DNA from: Pseudomonas eucalypticola
GTDB lineage: Bacteria; Pseudomonadota; Gammaproteobacteria; Pseudomonadales; Pseudomonadaceae
DNA length: 64,000 bases
Reading direction: 5' to 3'
NCBI RefSeq assembly: GCF_013374995.1
Contig: NZ_CP056030.1
Location: 962,501-1,026,500, forward strand
Shown here: positions 27,040 to 37,422 of the stretch, piece by piece
Position numbering within the stretch: position 1 is the first letter of the stretch
Layout of the letters: each line of letters starts with the position of its first letter
Translations under genes and position numbers: made by a program
The notes under the pieces: model-generated
Told to the model about the DNA's origin: nothing
What the model saw: the letters and a program-made list of their open reading frames with translations, nothing else
Databases searched by the model: none

Positions 27040-27981
27040 TTAGCGGAACATCGCGCTGATCGATTCTTCGTTGCTGATGCGGCGAACCGCTTCGGCCACG
27101 ACCGGTGCGATATCCAGTTGGCGGATACGTACACAGGCTTGTGCTGCAGCGGACAGCGGGATGGTGTTGGTCACCACCAGCTCGTCCAGCACGGAGTTTT
27201 CAATGTTCTCGATCGCCCGGCCCGACAGCACAGGGTGTGTGCAGTAGGCAAAGACCTTGGCAGCGCCATGCTCTTTCAGGGCTTTCGCCGCGTGGCACAG
27301 GGTGCCGGCGGTGTCGACCATGTCATCGACCAGAATACAGGTACGCCCTTCGACGTCGCCGATGATATGCATCACTTCGGAGTGATTGGCTTTCTCACGG
27401 CGCTTGTCGATGATACCCAGATCGACGCCCAGGGACTTGGCAACAGCACGTGCACGCACGACGCCGCCGATGTCCGGGGACACGATCATCAGGTTCTCGA
27501 AGCGTTGATCTTCGATGTCATCCACCAGAACGGGGGAACCGTAGATGTTATCTACTGGAATATCGAAGAAACCCTGGATTTGGTCAGCATGCAGATCCAC
27601 CGTGAGAACACGGTCGATCCCCACCACGGTGAGCATGTCAGCGACGACTTTCGCGCTGATAGCCACACGCGCGGAACGCGGACGGCGATCCTGGCGGGCA
27701 TAACCAAAGTACGGAATCACCGCAGTGATTCGGGACGCTGAGGAGCGGCGGAAGGCATCGGCCATCACTACCAGTTCCATCAGGTTATCGTTGGTCGGAG
27801 CGCAAGTCGGCTGAATGATAAAGACGTCTTTACCGCGGACGTTTTCATTAATCTCAGTGCTGATTTCACCGTCGGAGAATTTACCGACAGAGACGTCACC
27901 CAGTGGGATATGCAGCTGACGTACGACACGCCGAGCCAGATCGGGGTTAGCGTTCCCCGTAAAGACCATCATCTTGGACAC
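27040..27981 (-). CDS. prs: Ribose-phosphate pyrophosphokinase
   Basis: 313 residues, forms PRPP from ribose 5-phosphate and ATP. The GTG start at 27981 gives the conserved N-terminus (V/M)[14 protein letters not shown]. Motifs: [16 protein letters not shown] region, [11 protein letters not shown] and the PRPP loop [11 protein letters not shown]. It lies 48 bp downstream of tRNA-Gln and probably shares its transcript. Confidence 0.97.
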   Translation of the reverse strand: MSKMMVFTGNANPDLARRVVRQLHIPLGDVSVGKFSDGEISTEINENVRGKDVFIIQPTCAPTNDNLMELVVMADAFRRSSASRITAVIPYFGYARQDRRPRSARVAISAKVVADMLTVVGIDRVLTVDLHADQIQGFFDIPVDNIYGSPVLVDDIEDQRFENLMIVSPDIGGVVRARAVAKSLGVDLGIIDKRREKANHSEVMHIIGDVEGRTCILVDDMVDTAGTLCHAAKALKEHGAAKVFAYCTHPVLSGRAIENIENSVLDELVVTNTIPLSAAAQACVRIRQLDIAPVVAEAVRRISNEESISAMFR

Positions 27982-28029
27982 GCGCAGTACCTGCCGGCTG
28001 AGGGTATACCTGGATGAGTATAAGGAAAA

Positions 28030-28104
28030 TGGCAGGGGCGGCTGGATTCGAACCAACGCATGGCAGGATCAAAACCTGCTGCCTTACCGCTTGGCGACGC
28101 CCCT
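28030..28104 (-). tRNA. tRNA-Gln (TTG)
   Basis: 75 nt with encoded CCA. Acceptor stem AGGGGCG/CGCCCCT, anticodon loop TTTTGAT (anticodon TTG), T-arm GGTTCGAATCC. Sits between ispE and prs, an arrangement I recall as conserved in pseudomonads. Confidence 0.95.
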
Positions 28105-28114
28105 GTATCTATTG

Positions 28115-28990
28115 CTACGAGTGGATGGCACTCGTTTCCTGTGACAGATTTTGCAGCGTGCGATGCAACATCGAAATGTTGCTTCCCTTTGCTACAAACC
28201 CTGTAAGGGTCTCTGCAAGAAGGTGCGAAACTTTATCAGCTTCCGCTTTGCTTGGGAAGGCCCCAAACACACAACTTCCAGTTCCGGTGAGTCTTGCTTC
28301 AGTGAATTTCTTCAATGAATTCAATGCGTTAAGTACTTCTGGATAACGCCTTGAGACTACCGCTTCGCAGTCATTTCTGCTGTTTCCCTTGGGAACGGGG
28401 CGCACTTTAATGGGAAGTGAATCGCGTGTCAACAACGGATCTGAAAAAATTTCTGCTGTACTTACAGAGACTTGCGGAATCAGCACCAGGTACCAGGGTT
28501 CCTCGGGCTCCACCGGGGTGAGGATTTCCCCCACGCCCTCGGCGAAAGCCGCGTGGCCGCGGACGAAAACCGGCACGTCGGCGCCCAGGCCCAAGCCCAG
28601 TGCGGCCAGGCGGTCGACGTCGATGCCCGTGTTCCACAGGTGGTTGAGGCCCAGCAGTGTGGTAGCGGCATCCGAGCTGCCACCGCCAATGCCGCCGCCC
28701 ATGGGCAGCACTTTGCGCAACCAGATGTCGGCCCCCAGGGCGGTGCCCGACAAGTCCTGGAGTTTGCGCGCCGCTTTCACGATCAGGTTGCTGTCGTGGG
28801 GCACGCCCTCGATTTCAGTGTGCAGGCGGATTTCGCCATCCTGGCGCAGGGCGAAATCCAGCTCGTCACCGTAGTCAAGAAACTGAAACAGGGTTTGCAG
28901 CTCGTGGTAGCCATCGGCGCGGCGGCCAAGGATGTGCAGCATCAGGTTGAGCTTGGCCGGGGCGGGCAGGGTCAGGCGTGGGTGGGTCAT
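28115..28990 (-). CDS. ispE: 4-diphosphocytidyl-2-C-methyl-D-erythritol kinase
   Basis: 291 residues, GHMP kinase of the MEP isoprenoid pathway. [24 protein letters not shown] opens the protein, the ATP loop is [15 protein letters not shown] and the C-terminal motif is [12 protein letters not shown]. The 3' third of the gene (about 28115-28480) is visibly poorer in GC than the first two thirds, although the protein remains normal. Operon: TPR lipoprotein, lolB, ispE, with 1 bp between lolB and ispE. Confidence 0.96.
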   Translation of the reverse strand: MTHPRLTLPAPAKLNLMLHILGRRADGYHELQTLFQFLDYGDELDFALRQDGEIRLHTEIEGVPHDSNLIVKAARKLQDLSGTALGADIWLRKVLPMGGGIGGGSSDAATTLLGLNHLWNTGIDVDRLAALGLGLGADVPVFVRGHAAFAEGVGEILTPVEPEEPWYLVLIPQVSVSTAEIFSDPLLTRDSLPIKVRPVPKGNSRNDCEAVVSRRYPEVLNALNSLKKFTEARLTGTGSCVFGAFPSKAEADKVSHLLAETLTGFVAKGSNISMLHRTLQNLSQETSAIHS

Positions 28991-28991
28991 G

Positions 28992-29609
28992 TCAGTGCCC
29001 CAGTTGCCGTGGTTGCCAGCTCTTGACCACCAGGGTCACGTCCAGGTCGTGGCCGTGCAGCTTGATGCGCTCGGGCAGGGCGTAGCCGTTCTGCTCGGTA
29101 TAGCTGAGGTATTCCACGCTCCAGCCGTCCTGTTCCAGGCTGGCCAGGCGGCTGTCGCCGTCCAGGGTGAGCTTGCTCCTGGTGTCGGGAGCGGGCAGGC
29201 CACGGACCCACCAGACCAGGTGCGACACGGGCAGGTCCCAGCCCAGTTGCTCGCCCAGCAATTGCTCGGGGCTTGGGGCTTCATAACGACCCTGATTGGC
29301 GACCTCCAGCACCACCTGGCCCGGACGGCCAGTCAGGCGGGCGGCGCCACGGCCCAAGGGGCCCGAGAGGCGAATGTCGTAGTAGTCCTGGCGTTGCAGC
29401 CAGAACAGGGTGCCACTCCCGGAGTCCTTGGGGGCGCGAATGCCGACCTTGCCATCTATCTGCCAGCCATCGAGCTGGGTGAGTTGCGCCTTGTGGGCGC
29501 TCCATTGCTGGGGGTTGCCCTGGCCCTGCAGGGCCTCGCGGGAACCGAAGCCGGCACAGCCGGCGAGCAGGGCGATCAGGGTGAACGTAACTACATGGCG
29601 CAAAAACAT
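28992..29609 (-). CDS. lolB: Outer-membrane lipoprotein localisation factor LolB
   Basis: 205 residues. Lipoprotein signal with lipobox LLAGC near residue 17. [22 protein letters not shown] and the WWVRGLPAP segment are typical of LolB, which receives lipoproteins from LolA and inserts them in the outer membrane. Downstream of the TPR gene by 4 bp and immediately upstream of ispE. Confidence 0.95.
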   Translation of the reverse strand: MFLRHVVTFTLIALLAGCAGFGSREALQGQGNPQQWSAHKAQLTQLDGWQIDGKVGIRAPKDSGSGTLFWLQRQDYYDIRLSGPLGRGAARLTGRPGQVVLEVANQGRYEAPSPEQLLGEQLGWDLPVSHLVWWVRGLPAPDTRSKLTLDGDSRLASLEQDGWSVEYLSYTEQNGYALPERIKLHGHDLDVTLVVKSWQPRQLGH

Positions 29610-29613
29610 AAGC

Positions 29614-31341
29614 TTATAAAGTCTCGGATCCGGTCAGGCGCAGCACGGTGTTGCGCAGGGTAGGGCTCTCGGGTTGTTCTTTCAGGTACTTGGCCCATAC
29701 CTGGCGGGCTTCGCGCTGCTTGCCGTTGGCCCACAGCACTTCGCCCAGGTGGGCTGCCACTTCCTGGTCGGGGAAGCTGTCCAGCGCCTTGCGCAGGTAG
29801 GTTTCGGCCTCGTTCAGATGACCCAGGCGGTAATTGACCCAGCCCAGGCTGTCGAGCACGGCCGGGTCGTCGGGGTTGATCTTGTGGGCCCGTTCGATCA
29901 GGTCCTTGGCTTCGGCATAGCGCGTGGTGCGGTCCGACAGCGTGTAGCCCAGGGCATTGAGTGCCATGGCGTTGTCGGGTTCGCGCTTGATGATGGCCCG
30001 CAGGTCCGCTTCCATCTGCGTCAGGTCGTTGCGCTTTTCGGCCAGCATGGCGCGGGTGTAGAGCAAGTTCAGGTCATCGGGGTAAAGCGTCAGCGCCTTG
30101 GCCAGCAGTTGCCAAGCGGCTTGTTGCTGGTCGTTGTTGGCCAGGGTTTCGGCTTCCACCAGGTACAGCTGGATGGCGTAGTCGGGCTGGGCCTCGCGGG
30201 CGGCTGCCAGGCGCTTGCGCGCTTCGGCGACACGGCCGCTGGCCATGAGGATGTCGGCTTGGCGCAGCTGCGCGGGCAGGTAGTCATTGCCGCCACCTAC
30301 TTGCTCGTATTCGGCCAGGGCGCCCTGTGGGTCACCTTTTTCTTCGGCGATGCGGCCCAGGTTCAGGTGAGCGGAGTCGACGTGGGCGCCGCGGTCCACC
30401 AATTCCTGCAGGTAGCCGGCCGCTTCGTCCCATGCCTTGGCTTCCAGGCAGACCAGGGCCAGGGAATAGCGCAGTTCGTCATCCTCGGGGTACTGCTGCA
30501 CCAGGCTGGCGAACTGCACCTTGGCGTCGGCCATGCGGTTCTGTTCCACCAGCATGCGGGCGTAGGTCAGGCGCAGGCGCTTGTCATCCGGGTTCTGGCG
30601 AATGCTTTTTTCCAGCAGCGGCAGCGCTTCCTTGCCACGGTCGAGCAGTTGCAGCAAGCGCGCATGCAGCAGGATCGGGGCGATTTCACCATTTTGTGGC
30701 GGGTGGTCTTCCAGCAGTTTCAGCGAGCCCTGATTGTCGCCGTCCTGTTGCAGGAGCAGGGCCTTGCCAAAGATCAGCTGGTTGTTGTCCGGGTATTTGG
30801 CCAACAGGCGGTCAAAACTTTGCAACAAGCCGTTGCGGGTGTCCTGGTCGGTGTCGGCCGCCGACAGTGCCAGGAAGTCGAAATGGGTGTCGCCCTGCCC
30901 TTGCAGGACTTTCTCCATGTACACCATGGCCTCGTCGTAACGGCCGTTGCGCGCCAGCTGGATGGCGGCGGCGCGCTGGGCGTCGAGGTCCTTGGGCGCG
31001 TTTTTCGCCCACACCAGCGACGTGTCCAGGGCTGCCTGGTCGGCGCCCACGTACTCGGCGATGCGGAACGCGCGCTCGGAGACGCCAGGGTCCTGGGTCT
31101 TGTTGGCCTGGTCCACGTAGTTGCCCAGCGCAATGTCGAAGCGATTGCGCTGGCCGGCCAGCTCTGCCGTCAACAGGCTGAACACCGTGTCTTCGCTGAA
31201 CGAACCATACACCTGCGGTTTTTCCGCCGGTTTGGGCGTGCTGTCCTGCACGGCGACGGTGTCTTGGTGCTTGCCGGGCGGCCAGGCCTGACAGCCGTTG
31301 AGCAAGACAAAAGCTAGAAACAACGCGGAGGATCTATTCAT
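29614..31341 (-). CDS. TPR-repeat lipoprotein
   Basis: 575 residues. Lipoprotein signal [17 protein letters not shown]. The rest is almost entirely tetratricopeptide helices, for example near residues 150-260 and 430-560 ([42 protein letters not shown]). Such proteins scaffold envelope complexes; partner unknown. The start at 31341 is taken because the lipoprotein signal begins there. First gene of the operon with lolB and ispE, divergent from hemA. Confidence 0.92.
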   Translation of the reverse strand: MNRSSALFLAFVLLNGCQAWPPGKHQDTVAVQDSTPKPAEKPQVYGSFSEDTVFSLLTAELAGQRNRFDIALGNYVDQANKTQDPGVSERAFRIAEYVGADQAALDTSLVWAKNAPKDLDAQRAAAIQLARNGRYDEAMVYMEKVLQGQGDTHFDFLALSAADTDQDTRNGLLQSFDRLLAKYPDNNQLIFGKALLLQQDGDNQGSLKLLEDHPPQNGEIAPILLHARLLQLLDRGKEALPLLEKSIRQNPDDKRLRLTYARMLVEQNRMADAKVQFASLVQQYPEDDELRYSLALVCLEAKAWDEAAGYLQELVDRGAHVDSAHLNLGRIAEEKGDPQGALAEYEQVGGGNDYLPAQLRQADILMASGRVAEARKRLAAAREAQPDYAIQLYLVEAETLANNDQQQAAWQLLAKALTLYPDDLNLLYTRAMLAEKRNDLTQMEADLRAIIKREPDNAMALNALGYTLSDRTTRYAEAKDLIERAHKINPDDPAVLDSLGWVNYRLGHLNEAETYLRKALDSFPDQEVAAHLGEVLWANGKQREARQVWAKYLKEQPESPTLRNTVLRLTGSETL

Positions 31342-31515
31342 AAGGACTTTTGGCGACTTACCTGCGGTCGGATCATCATGACACAAGCCTGTGGGCAAAC
31401 CCATAAGCGATGGCATCTGCGGGGGTAGACTATTAGGACAATAGACTGCGGTAGTTGTTCTGGGGCGGACTAAGTAGGACAATTGTCGGCTTATCTACAT
31501 CATCAGCGACCTTGA

Positions 31516-32793
31516 ATGGCCTTCCTTGCCCTCGGTATCAACCATAAGACTGCTTCGGTGGACGTGCGCGAACGCGTGGCCTTCACCCCTGAACAGCTGG
31601 TTGAAGCCTTGCAGCAGCTCTGCCGCCTGACCGACAGCCGCGAAGCTGCGATCCTCTCTACCTGCAACCGTAGTGAGCTGTACATAGAACAGGACCACCT
31701 GGCCGCGGAGACCGTGCTGCGCTGGCTGGCCGACTATCACCAGCTCAGTTACGAGGAATTGCGTGCCAGTGCCTACGTGCACGAGGACGATGCGGCCGTG
31801 CGCCACATGATGCGCGTGGCCTCGGGCCTCGACTCGCTGGTGCTGGGCGAGCCGCAGATCCTCGGCCAGATGAAATCGGCCTATGCCGTGGCCCGCGAGG
31901 CCGGCACCATCGGCCCATTGCTGGGGCGGCTGTTCCAGGCCACTTTCAGCGCCGCCAAGCAGGTGCGTACCGACACGGCCATCGGCGAAAACCCGGTGTC
32001 GGTGGCCTTCGCCGCCGTGAGCCTGGCCAAGCAGATCTTCAGCGACCTGCAGCGCAGCCAGGCCTTGCTGATCGGCGCGGGTGAAACCATTACCCTGGTC
32101 GCCCGCCACCTGCATGAGCAGGGCGTGAAGCGTATCGTGGTGGCCAACCGCACCCTGGAACGCGCCAGTATCCTGGCCGAGCAGTTCGGTGCCCATGCGG
32201 TACTGCTGGCCGACATTCCCCAGGAACTGGTCAACAGCGACATCGTCATCAGTTCCACCGCTAGCCAGTTGCCGATCCTGGGCAAGGGCGCGGTGGAAAG
32301 TGCCTTGAAGTTGCGCAAGCACAAGCCCATCTTCATGGTCGACATCGCTGTTCCACGGGATATCGAGCCGGAAGTCGGCGAGCTGGATGACGTCTATCTG
32401 TATAGCGTCGATGACTTGCACGACGTAGTGGCCGAGAACCTCAAGAGCCGGCAGGGCGCTGCCCAGGCCGCCGAGCAACTGGTCAGCGGGGGTGTCGACG
32501 ACTTCATGGCCCGCCTGCGCGAGTTGGCGGCGGTAGACGTGCTCAAGGCGTACCGGCAGCAGAGCGAACGCCTGCGCGACGAGGAATTGCAAAAAGCCCA
32601 GCGTATGCTGGCCAACGGTAGCAGCGCCGAAGAGGTGCTGGTGCAACTGGCCCGCGGCCTGACCAACAAATTGCTGCATGCCCCCAGCGTGCAGCTCAAG
32701 AAGCTGTCCGCCGAAGGCCGCGTCGATGCGCTGGCCATGGCCCAGGAACTCTTTGCCCTCAACGAGGGCTCCACGGATAAACCCCCGCAATGA
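31516..32793 (+). CDS. hemA: Glutamyl-tRNA reductase
   Basis: 425 residues, first committed step of C5 haem synthesis. The catalytic Cys is in [10 protein letters not shown] near residue 50; [20 protein letters not shown] and the NADPH-binding LLIGAGETI are clear. The next gene prfA starts inside the stop codon (ATGA overlap), so hemA-prfA-prmC-moeB-murI form a tight operon. Confidence 0.97.
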   Translation: MAFLALGINHKTASVDVRERVAFTPEQLVEALQQLCRLTDSREAAILSTCNRSELYIEQDHLAAETVLRWLADYHQLSYEELRASAYVHEDDAAVRHMMRVASGLDSLVLGEPQILGQMKSAYAVAREAGTIGPLLGRLFQATFSAAKQVRTDTAIGENPVSVAFAAVSLAKQIFSDLQRSQALLIGAGETITLVARHLHEQGVKRIVVANRTLERASILAEQFGAHAVLLADIPQELVNSDIVISSTASQLPILGKGAVESALKLRKHKPIFMVDIAVPRDIEPEVGELDDVYLYSVDDLHDVVAENLKSRQGAAQAAEQLVSGGVDDFMARLRELAAVDVLKAYRQQSERLRDEELQKAQRMLANGSSAEEVLVQLARGLTNKLLHAPSVQLKKLSAEGRVDALAMAQELFALNEGSTDKPPQ

Positions 32794-33872
32794 AAGCGTC
32801 ACTGCTCAATAAACTGGATACCATCCAGGACCGATTCGAGGAACTGACCGCCCTGTTGGGCGATGCCGAGATCATTTCCGATCAGGCCCGCTTCCGCACC
32901 TTTTCCCGCGAGTACGCCGAACTCGAGCCGGTCGTGGCCGGTTACAAGGAGTGGCTCAAGGTACAGGCCGACCTGGAAGGTGCCCAGGCACTGCTCAAGG
33001 ACAGCGACCCGGACATGCGTGAAATGGCCGTGGAGGAAGTGCGCGAGGCCAAGGATCAGTTGGTGGTGCTGGAGGGCAACCTGCAGCGCATGCTGCTGCC
33101 CAAGGACCCCAACGACGGGCGCAATGTGTTCCTGGAAATTCGCGCCGGCACCGGTGGCGACGAGGCGGCGATTTTCTCCGGCGACCTGTTCCGCATGTAC
33201 TCGCGTTACGCTGAGCGCCGTGGCTGGCGGGTCGAGATCCTGTCGGAAAACGAAGGTGAACACGGCGGCTATAAAGAGGTGATCGCCCGCGTCGAGGGCG
33301 AGAACGTGTACGGCAAGCTGAAGTTCGAATCCGGCGCCCACCGCGTGCAGCGCGTGCCGGAGACCGAGTCCCAGGGCCGTATCCACACTTCGGCCTGCAC
33401 CGTCGCCGTGTTGCCAGAACCCGACGAGCGCGTGGCCATCGAGATCAACCCGGCGGACCTGCGCATCGATACTTTCCGGTCCTCGGGCGCGGGCGGCCAG
33501 CACGTCAACACCACCGACTCGGCCATCCGTATCACCCACTTGCCGACTGGCACGGTGGTGGAGTGCCAGGAAGAACGCTCGCAGCACAAGAACCGTGCCC
33601 GCGCCATGGCCTGGCTGTCGGCCAAGCTCAACGACATGCAGACCAGCGCTGCGGCGAATGCCATCGCCAGCGAGCGCAAGCTGCTCGTAGGCTCGGGCGA
33701 CCGTTCCGAGCGCATTCGCACCTACAATTTCCCCCAGGGCCGGGTAACGGACCATCGCGTCAACCTGACCCTGTATTCCCTGGACGACATTCTCGCGGGT
33801 GGCGTGGAAGCGGTGATCGAGCCGCTCCTGGCCGAGTATCAGGCGGACCAACTTGCGGCATTGGGTGAGTAA
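32790..33872 (+). CDS. prfA: Peptide chain release factor 1
   Basis: 360 residues; recognises UAA/UAG. The GGQ loop appears as [36 protein letters not shown] and the C-terminal region match RF1. Overlaps hemA by 4 bp and ends directly before prmC. Confidence 0.97.
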   Translation: MKASLLNKLDTIQDRFEELTALLGDAEIISDQARFRTFSREYAELEPVVAGYKEWLKVQADLEGAQALLKDSDPDMREMAVEEVREAKDQLVVLEGNLQRMLLPKDPNDGRNVFLEIRAGTGGDEAAIFSGDLFRMYSRYAERRGWRVEILSENEGEHGGYKEVIARVEGENVYGKLKFESGAHRVQRVPETESQGRIHTSACTVAVLPEPDERVAIEINPADLRIDTFRSSGAGGQHVNTTDSAIRITHLPTGTVVECQEERSQHKNRARAMAWLSAKLNDMQTSAAANAIASERKLLVGSGDRSERIRTYNFPQGRVTDHRVNLTLYSLDDILAGGVEAVIEPLLAEYQADQLAALGE

Positions 33873-34703
33873 ATGACGATCATTGCCAGCCTGCTCAGAA
33901 ACGCCGAACTGCCGGAGTCGCCGACGGCGCGCCTGGACATCGAATTGCTATTGGCCGCGGCCCTGGGCAAGAACCGCAGCTACCTGCACACCTGGCCGGA
34001 GCGCATCGTCACCACCGAGGCGGCAGCTACCTTCGACGATTACCTGCAACGGCGCCGCCGTGGCGAGCCGGTGGCCTATATCCTGGGCCAGCAGGGATTC
34101 TGGAAACTCGACCTGGAAGTGGCGCCACACACCCTGATCCCGCGCCCGGAAACCGAATTGCTGGTGGAAACCGCGCTGCAGTTGCTACCCGCCACGCCTG
34201 CCAAGGTGCTGGACCTGGGCACCGGCACCGGTGCCATCGCCCTGGCGTTGGCCAGCGAGCGTGGCGGCTGGCAGGTGACCGCGGTCGACCGGGTGGCCGA
34301 GGCCGTGGCCCTGGCCGAGCGCAACCGCGAACGCCTGCGCCTGGGCAACGTGCGGGTGCTGGAAAGCCATTGGTACGGCGCGCTGGCCGGCGAGCGCTTT
34401 CACATCATAATCAGCAACCCGCCATACATCCGGGCCACCGACCCGCATCTGGTCGCCGGCGATGTACGTTTCGAACCCGCCAGTGCCCTGGTGGCCGGCA
34501 CCGACGGCCTGGACGACCTGCGCACCATCATCGCCCAGGCGCCGGCGCACCTGGAGCCGGGCGGCTGGTTGTTGCTGGAACATGGTTACGACCAGGCCGC
34601 GGCGGTGCGCGAGCTGTTGGCCAAGCACGACTTCGAACAGATCGAAAGCCGCGAAGACCTCGGTGGCCATGAGCGCATCACCCTGGGGCGCCTCACATGC
34701 TGA
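33873..34703 (+). CDS. prmC: Release factor glutamine methyltransferase
   Basis: 276 residues; methylates the Gln of the GGQ loop of release factors using SAM. SAM-binding LDLGTGTGAIALAL and the catalytic NPPYI are clear. Immediately follows prfA, its substrate gene, with no gap, and overlaps moeB by 7 bp. Confidence 0.96.
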   Translation: MTIIASLLRNAELPESPTARLDIELLLAAALGKNRSYLHTWPERIVTTEAAATFDDYLQRRRRGEPVAYILGQQGFWKLDLEVAPHTLIPRPETELLVETALQLLPATPAKVLDLGTGTGAIALALASERGGWQVTAVDRVAEAVALAERNRERLRLGNVRVLESHWYGALAGERFHIIISNPPYIRATDPHLVAGDVRFEPASALVAGTDGLDDLRTIIAQAPAHLEPGGWLLLEHGYDQAAAVRELLAKHDFEQIESREDLGGHERITLGRLTC

Positions 34704-35452
34704 GCGACGAGGAGCTGCTGCGCTATAGCCGGCAGGTGCTGCTGTCGCAGGTCGATATCGACGGCCAACTGAAACTCAAGGCCGGCCGTGCGCTGATCGT
34801 CGGCCTCGGGGGCCTGGGGTCCCCGGTGGCGCTGTACCTGGCGGCAGCCGGTGTGGGGGAGTTGCACCTGGCAGACTTCGACACCGTGGACCTGACCAAC
34901 CTGCAACGTCAGGTGCTGCATGACACCGCCAGCGTTGGCATGAGCAAGGTCGACTCGGCGTTGCAGCGGCTGGCGGCGATCAATCCCCAGGTCAAGCTGG
35001 TGGCCCACCGCCAAGCGCTGGATGAAGACTCCCTGGCTGCCGCGGTCGCCGCGGTGGACCTGGTGCTCGACTGTTCCGACAACTTCGGCACCCGCGAGGC
35101 GGTCAACGCTGCCTGCGTGGCGGCTGGCAAGCCACTGGTCAGCGGCGCGGCCATTCGCCTGGAAGGGCAGCTGTCGGTGTTTGACCCGCGCCGCCCCGAG
35201 AGCCCCTGCTACCACTGCCTGTACGGCCATGGCAGCGAAGCCGAACTGACCTGCAGCGAAGCGGGTGTGGTCGGCCCATTGGTAGGTCTGGTGGGCAGCT
35301 TGCAGGCCCTGGAGGCGCTGAAGCTGCTGGCCGGTTTCGGTGACCCGCTGGTGGGCCGCCTGCTGCTGGTGGACGCCTTGGGCACGCGGTTTCGCGAGTT
35401 GCGCGTCAAGCGCGACCCGGCGTGCAGTGTCTGTGGGCCGGCCCATGGCTGA
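34697..35452 (+). CDS. moeB: Molybdopterin-synthase adenylyltransferase (MoeB/ThiF family)
   Basis: 251 residues; adenylates the sulphur-carrier protein. ATP-binding [19 protein letters not shown], the DLTNLQRQ segment and two CxxC pairs for zinc (CYHC and CSVC) are present. Fourth gene of the hemA operon, overlapping prmC by 7 bp and murI by 8 bp. Confidence 0.94.
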   Translation: MLSDEELLRYSRQVLLSQVDIDGQLKLKAGRALIVGLGGLGSPVALYLAAAGVGELHLADFDTVDLTNLQRQVLHDTASVGMSKVDSALQRLAAINPQVKLVAHRQALDEDSLAAAVAAVDLVLDCSDNFGTREAVNAACVAAGKPLVSGAAIRLEGQLSVFDPRRPESPCYHCLYGHGSEAELTCSEAGVVGPLVGLVGSLQALEALKLLAGFGDPLVGRLLLVDALGTRFRELRVKRDPACSVCGPAHG

Positions 35453-36236
35453 GGCACCGGTCGGCGTCTTCGACTCCGGCGTCGGTGGCCTGTCGGTGCT
35501 GGGCGAGATACACGCCCTGCTACCCCAGGAGTCGCTGCTCTATGTAGCCGACTGTGGACACATCCCCTACGGCGAGAAGTCCCCGGTGTTCATCCGTGAA
35601 CGCTGCGTGGCGGTCGCCGAGTTCTTCCGCGAGCAAGGCGCCAAAGCCCTGGTGCTGGCGTGCAACACCGCGACCGTGGCGGCGGTGGCTGACCTGCGCG
35701 AGCGTTACCCCGACTGGCCCATCGTCGGCATGGAACCCGCGGTGAAGCCGGCAGCAGCAGCCACTCGCAGTGGGGTGGTGGGCGTGCTGGCCACCACCGG
35801 TACCCTGCAGAGTGCCAAGTTCGCCGCCTTGCTCGACCGCTTCGCCAATGACGTGAAAGTGGTCACCCAGCCGTGCCCAGGCCTGGTCGAGCTGATCGAG
35901 ACCGGGCACCTGCACAGCGACGCATTGCGTACCCTGCTGCGCCGATACGTGGAGCCGCTACTGGCTGCCGGTTGCGACACACTGATCCTCGGTTGTACGC
36001 ATTATCCCTTCCTCAAACCGCTGCTCAGGGGCATGATCCCGGCCAACGTTATCCTGATCGATACGGGCGCGGCCGTGGCCCGGCAACTCCAGCGGCTACT
36101 GGCCCAACGCGACCTGCTCGCCAGCGGGCCGGCGCGGCCAGCGCAGTTCTGGACCAGTGCCGATCCGCAACACTTTCGTGAAATCCTACCTATGCTTTGG
36201 AAAAAATCCGACATTGTCAGTAGCTTTGTACGATAA
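35445..36236 (+). CDS. murI: Glutamate racemase
   Basis: 263 residues; makes D-glutamate for peptidoglycan. [13 protein letters not shown] opens the protein, the two catalytic cysteines are in [10 protein letters not shown] and LGCTHYPFL. The start at 35445 gives the family N-terminus and overlaps the moeB end. Last gene of the operon. Confidence 0.97.
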   Translation: MAEAPVGVFDSGVGGLSVLGEIHALLPQESLLYVADCGHIPYGEKSPVFIRERCVAVAEFFREQGAKALVLACNTATVAAVADLRERYPDWPIVGMEPAVKPAAAATRSGVVGVLATTGTLQSAKFAALLDRFANDVKVVTQPCPGLVELIETGHLHSDALRTLLRRYVEPLLAAGCDTLILGCTHYPFLKPLLRGMIPANVILIDTGAAVARQLQRLLAQRDLLASGPARPAQFWTSADPQHFREILPMLWKKSDIVSSFVR

Positions 36237-36354
36237 ATAATCGTAAAAAAACCGTAGGTGGCAATGAACCATCACCGATGTCCGGATTTCTATAGCGTGT
36301 CTTTTCCAGACGTATAAAACCAAAAACGGTATTACAGACATAGGATGTTCCCTG

Positions 36355-36882
36355 ATGAAAAAACTGGTCGGCTTGGTTGCGCTTGCAGCCTTAACGTTTG
36401 GGCAGAGCATGGCCGCGCATGCGCTGGATGGGTCGGTGTCGGTAGGGACCACAGGTGATGGGGGGATGGTGTACCGGCTGGGGTTGCAGTCGGACTGGGA
36501 CAAAAGCTGGCTGCAGTCCAGCACGGGTCGGCTGACCGGCTACTGGGACGGTGGTTACACCTATTGGGGGTCGTCCAGCCACGGACCGTCGAACAACACA
36601 TTGTCGTTCGCACCGGTCTTTCGCTATGAATTCGATGGTGGCTCGGTGAAGCCATTCGTGGAGGCGGGCATCGGCGTGGCGTTCTTCTCCAGTCTGGAAG
36701 TGGGTGACAACAAACTCGGGACTTCCTTCAACTTCGAAGACCGTGTCGGCTTCGGCCTGCGTTTTGCCGGCAACCAGGAAGTGTCGGTCCGTGGCATCCA
36801 CTATTCCAACGGTGGTATCAGGGAGCCGAACGACGGTATCGAGGCCTACTCGCTGAACTACCGGATGCCGCTGAACTTCTGA
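36355..36882 (+). CDS. pagL: Lipid A 3-O-deacylase PagL
   Basis: 175 residues with a Sec signal (cleavage near AHA-LDG). The mature part is an eight-strand-like outer-membrane barrel ending in Phe (MPLNF). The catalytic HxS is seen in GIHYSNGG, with a following acidic residue in PNDGIEAYS. It removes the 3-position acyl chain from lipid A. The 118-bp region upstream is AT-rich and should carry its own promoter. Confidence 0.92.
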   Translation: MKKLVGLVALAALTFGQSMAAHALDGSVSVGTTGDGGMVYRLGLQSDWDKSWLQSSTGRLTGYWDGGYTYWGSSSHGPSNNTLSFAPVFRYEFDGGSVKPFVEAGIGVAFFSSLEVGDNKLGTSFNFEDRVGFGLRFAGNQEVSVRGIHYSNGGIREPNDGIEAYSLNYRMPLNF

Positions 36883-36889
36883 ACACCCA

Positions 36890-36925
36890 GGTTTACCCCG
36901 TGGGCCTGATCCCACGGGGTAACCC
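36890..36925. terminator. Hairpin between pagL and the DUF2878 gene
   Basis: 14-bp stem gtttaccccgtggg / cccacggggtaac, loop cctgat. No long T-run follows, so efficiency as an intrinsic terminator is uncertain. It lies between two converging genes. Confidence 0.65.
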
Positions 36926-36942
36926 GATGCTACAGGGGTTGC

Positions 36943-37422
36943 TCAGCTTGCCAGGGCCATTGCTCGCCGGTGCAAGCATACGAACACCACCGCCCAGATC
37001 AGCGCCAATACCCCCACTGTGACCCCCGTACCATGGGGAAACCCCACTCCCGCCAACCGCCCGCCAGCGTAGTACGACATTGGCCCCGCTACCGCCCCAA
37101 GCCCCGCTGCCAGCCACCACGGCCGTGCCGTCCAGGCCAGGCAATGGCGCAACGTGGATGCCAGCAACGGCCACAGCAATGCCAGCCACAGGGGCACCCA
37201 TTTGCCGTTGGGGTTGAAGTCGAACAGGTTCAGCCACATCAGTGCACTGTCCAGCAACAGGCCGAATAAAAAGGCTTCGGCCATCAGGCGGCCCTCACCG
37301 TGCCAGATCCAATGGGCGACCAGTATCACCACGGGCACTATCAACCAGCCGCTATTGCCCCCCAGCACGCAGGCAAACCAGCCGGCCTGGAACAGCACTG
37401 CATTGGCGGCCTTTTCAAGCAT
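36943..37422 (-). CDS. DUF2878-family inner-membrane protein
   Basis: 159 residues with four or five hydrophobic segments (for example AVLFQAGWFACVLGG, FLFGLLLDSALMWL, VGVLALIWAVVFVCL). The start at 37422 overlaps the end of the CFA-like gene by 8 bp, so it is the last gene of the photolyase operon. Function unknown; constant association with the CFA-like methyltransferase suggests a membrane-lipid role. Confidence 0.8.
   Translation of the reverse strand: MLEKAANAVLFQAGWFACVLGGNSGWLIVPVVILVAHWIWHGEGRLMAEAFLFGLLLDSALMWLNLFDFNPNGKWVPLWLALLWPLLASTLRHCLAWTARPWWLAAGLGAVAGPMSYYAGGRLAGVGFPHGTGVTVGVLALIWAVVFVCLHRRAMALAS

Noticed and set aside
29674..31317. A 547-codon plus-strand frame over the TPR lipoprotein gene
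   Set aside because: Antisense artefact; the TPR repeats and lipoprotein signal on the minus strand are clear.
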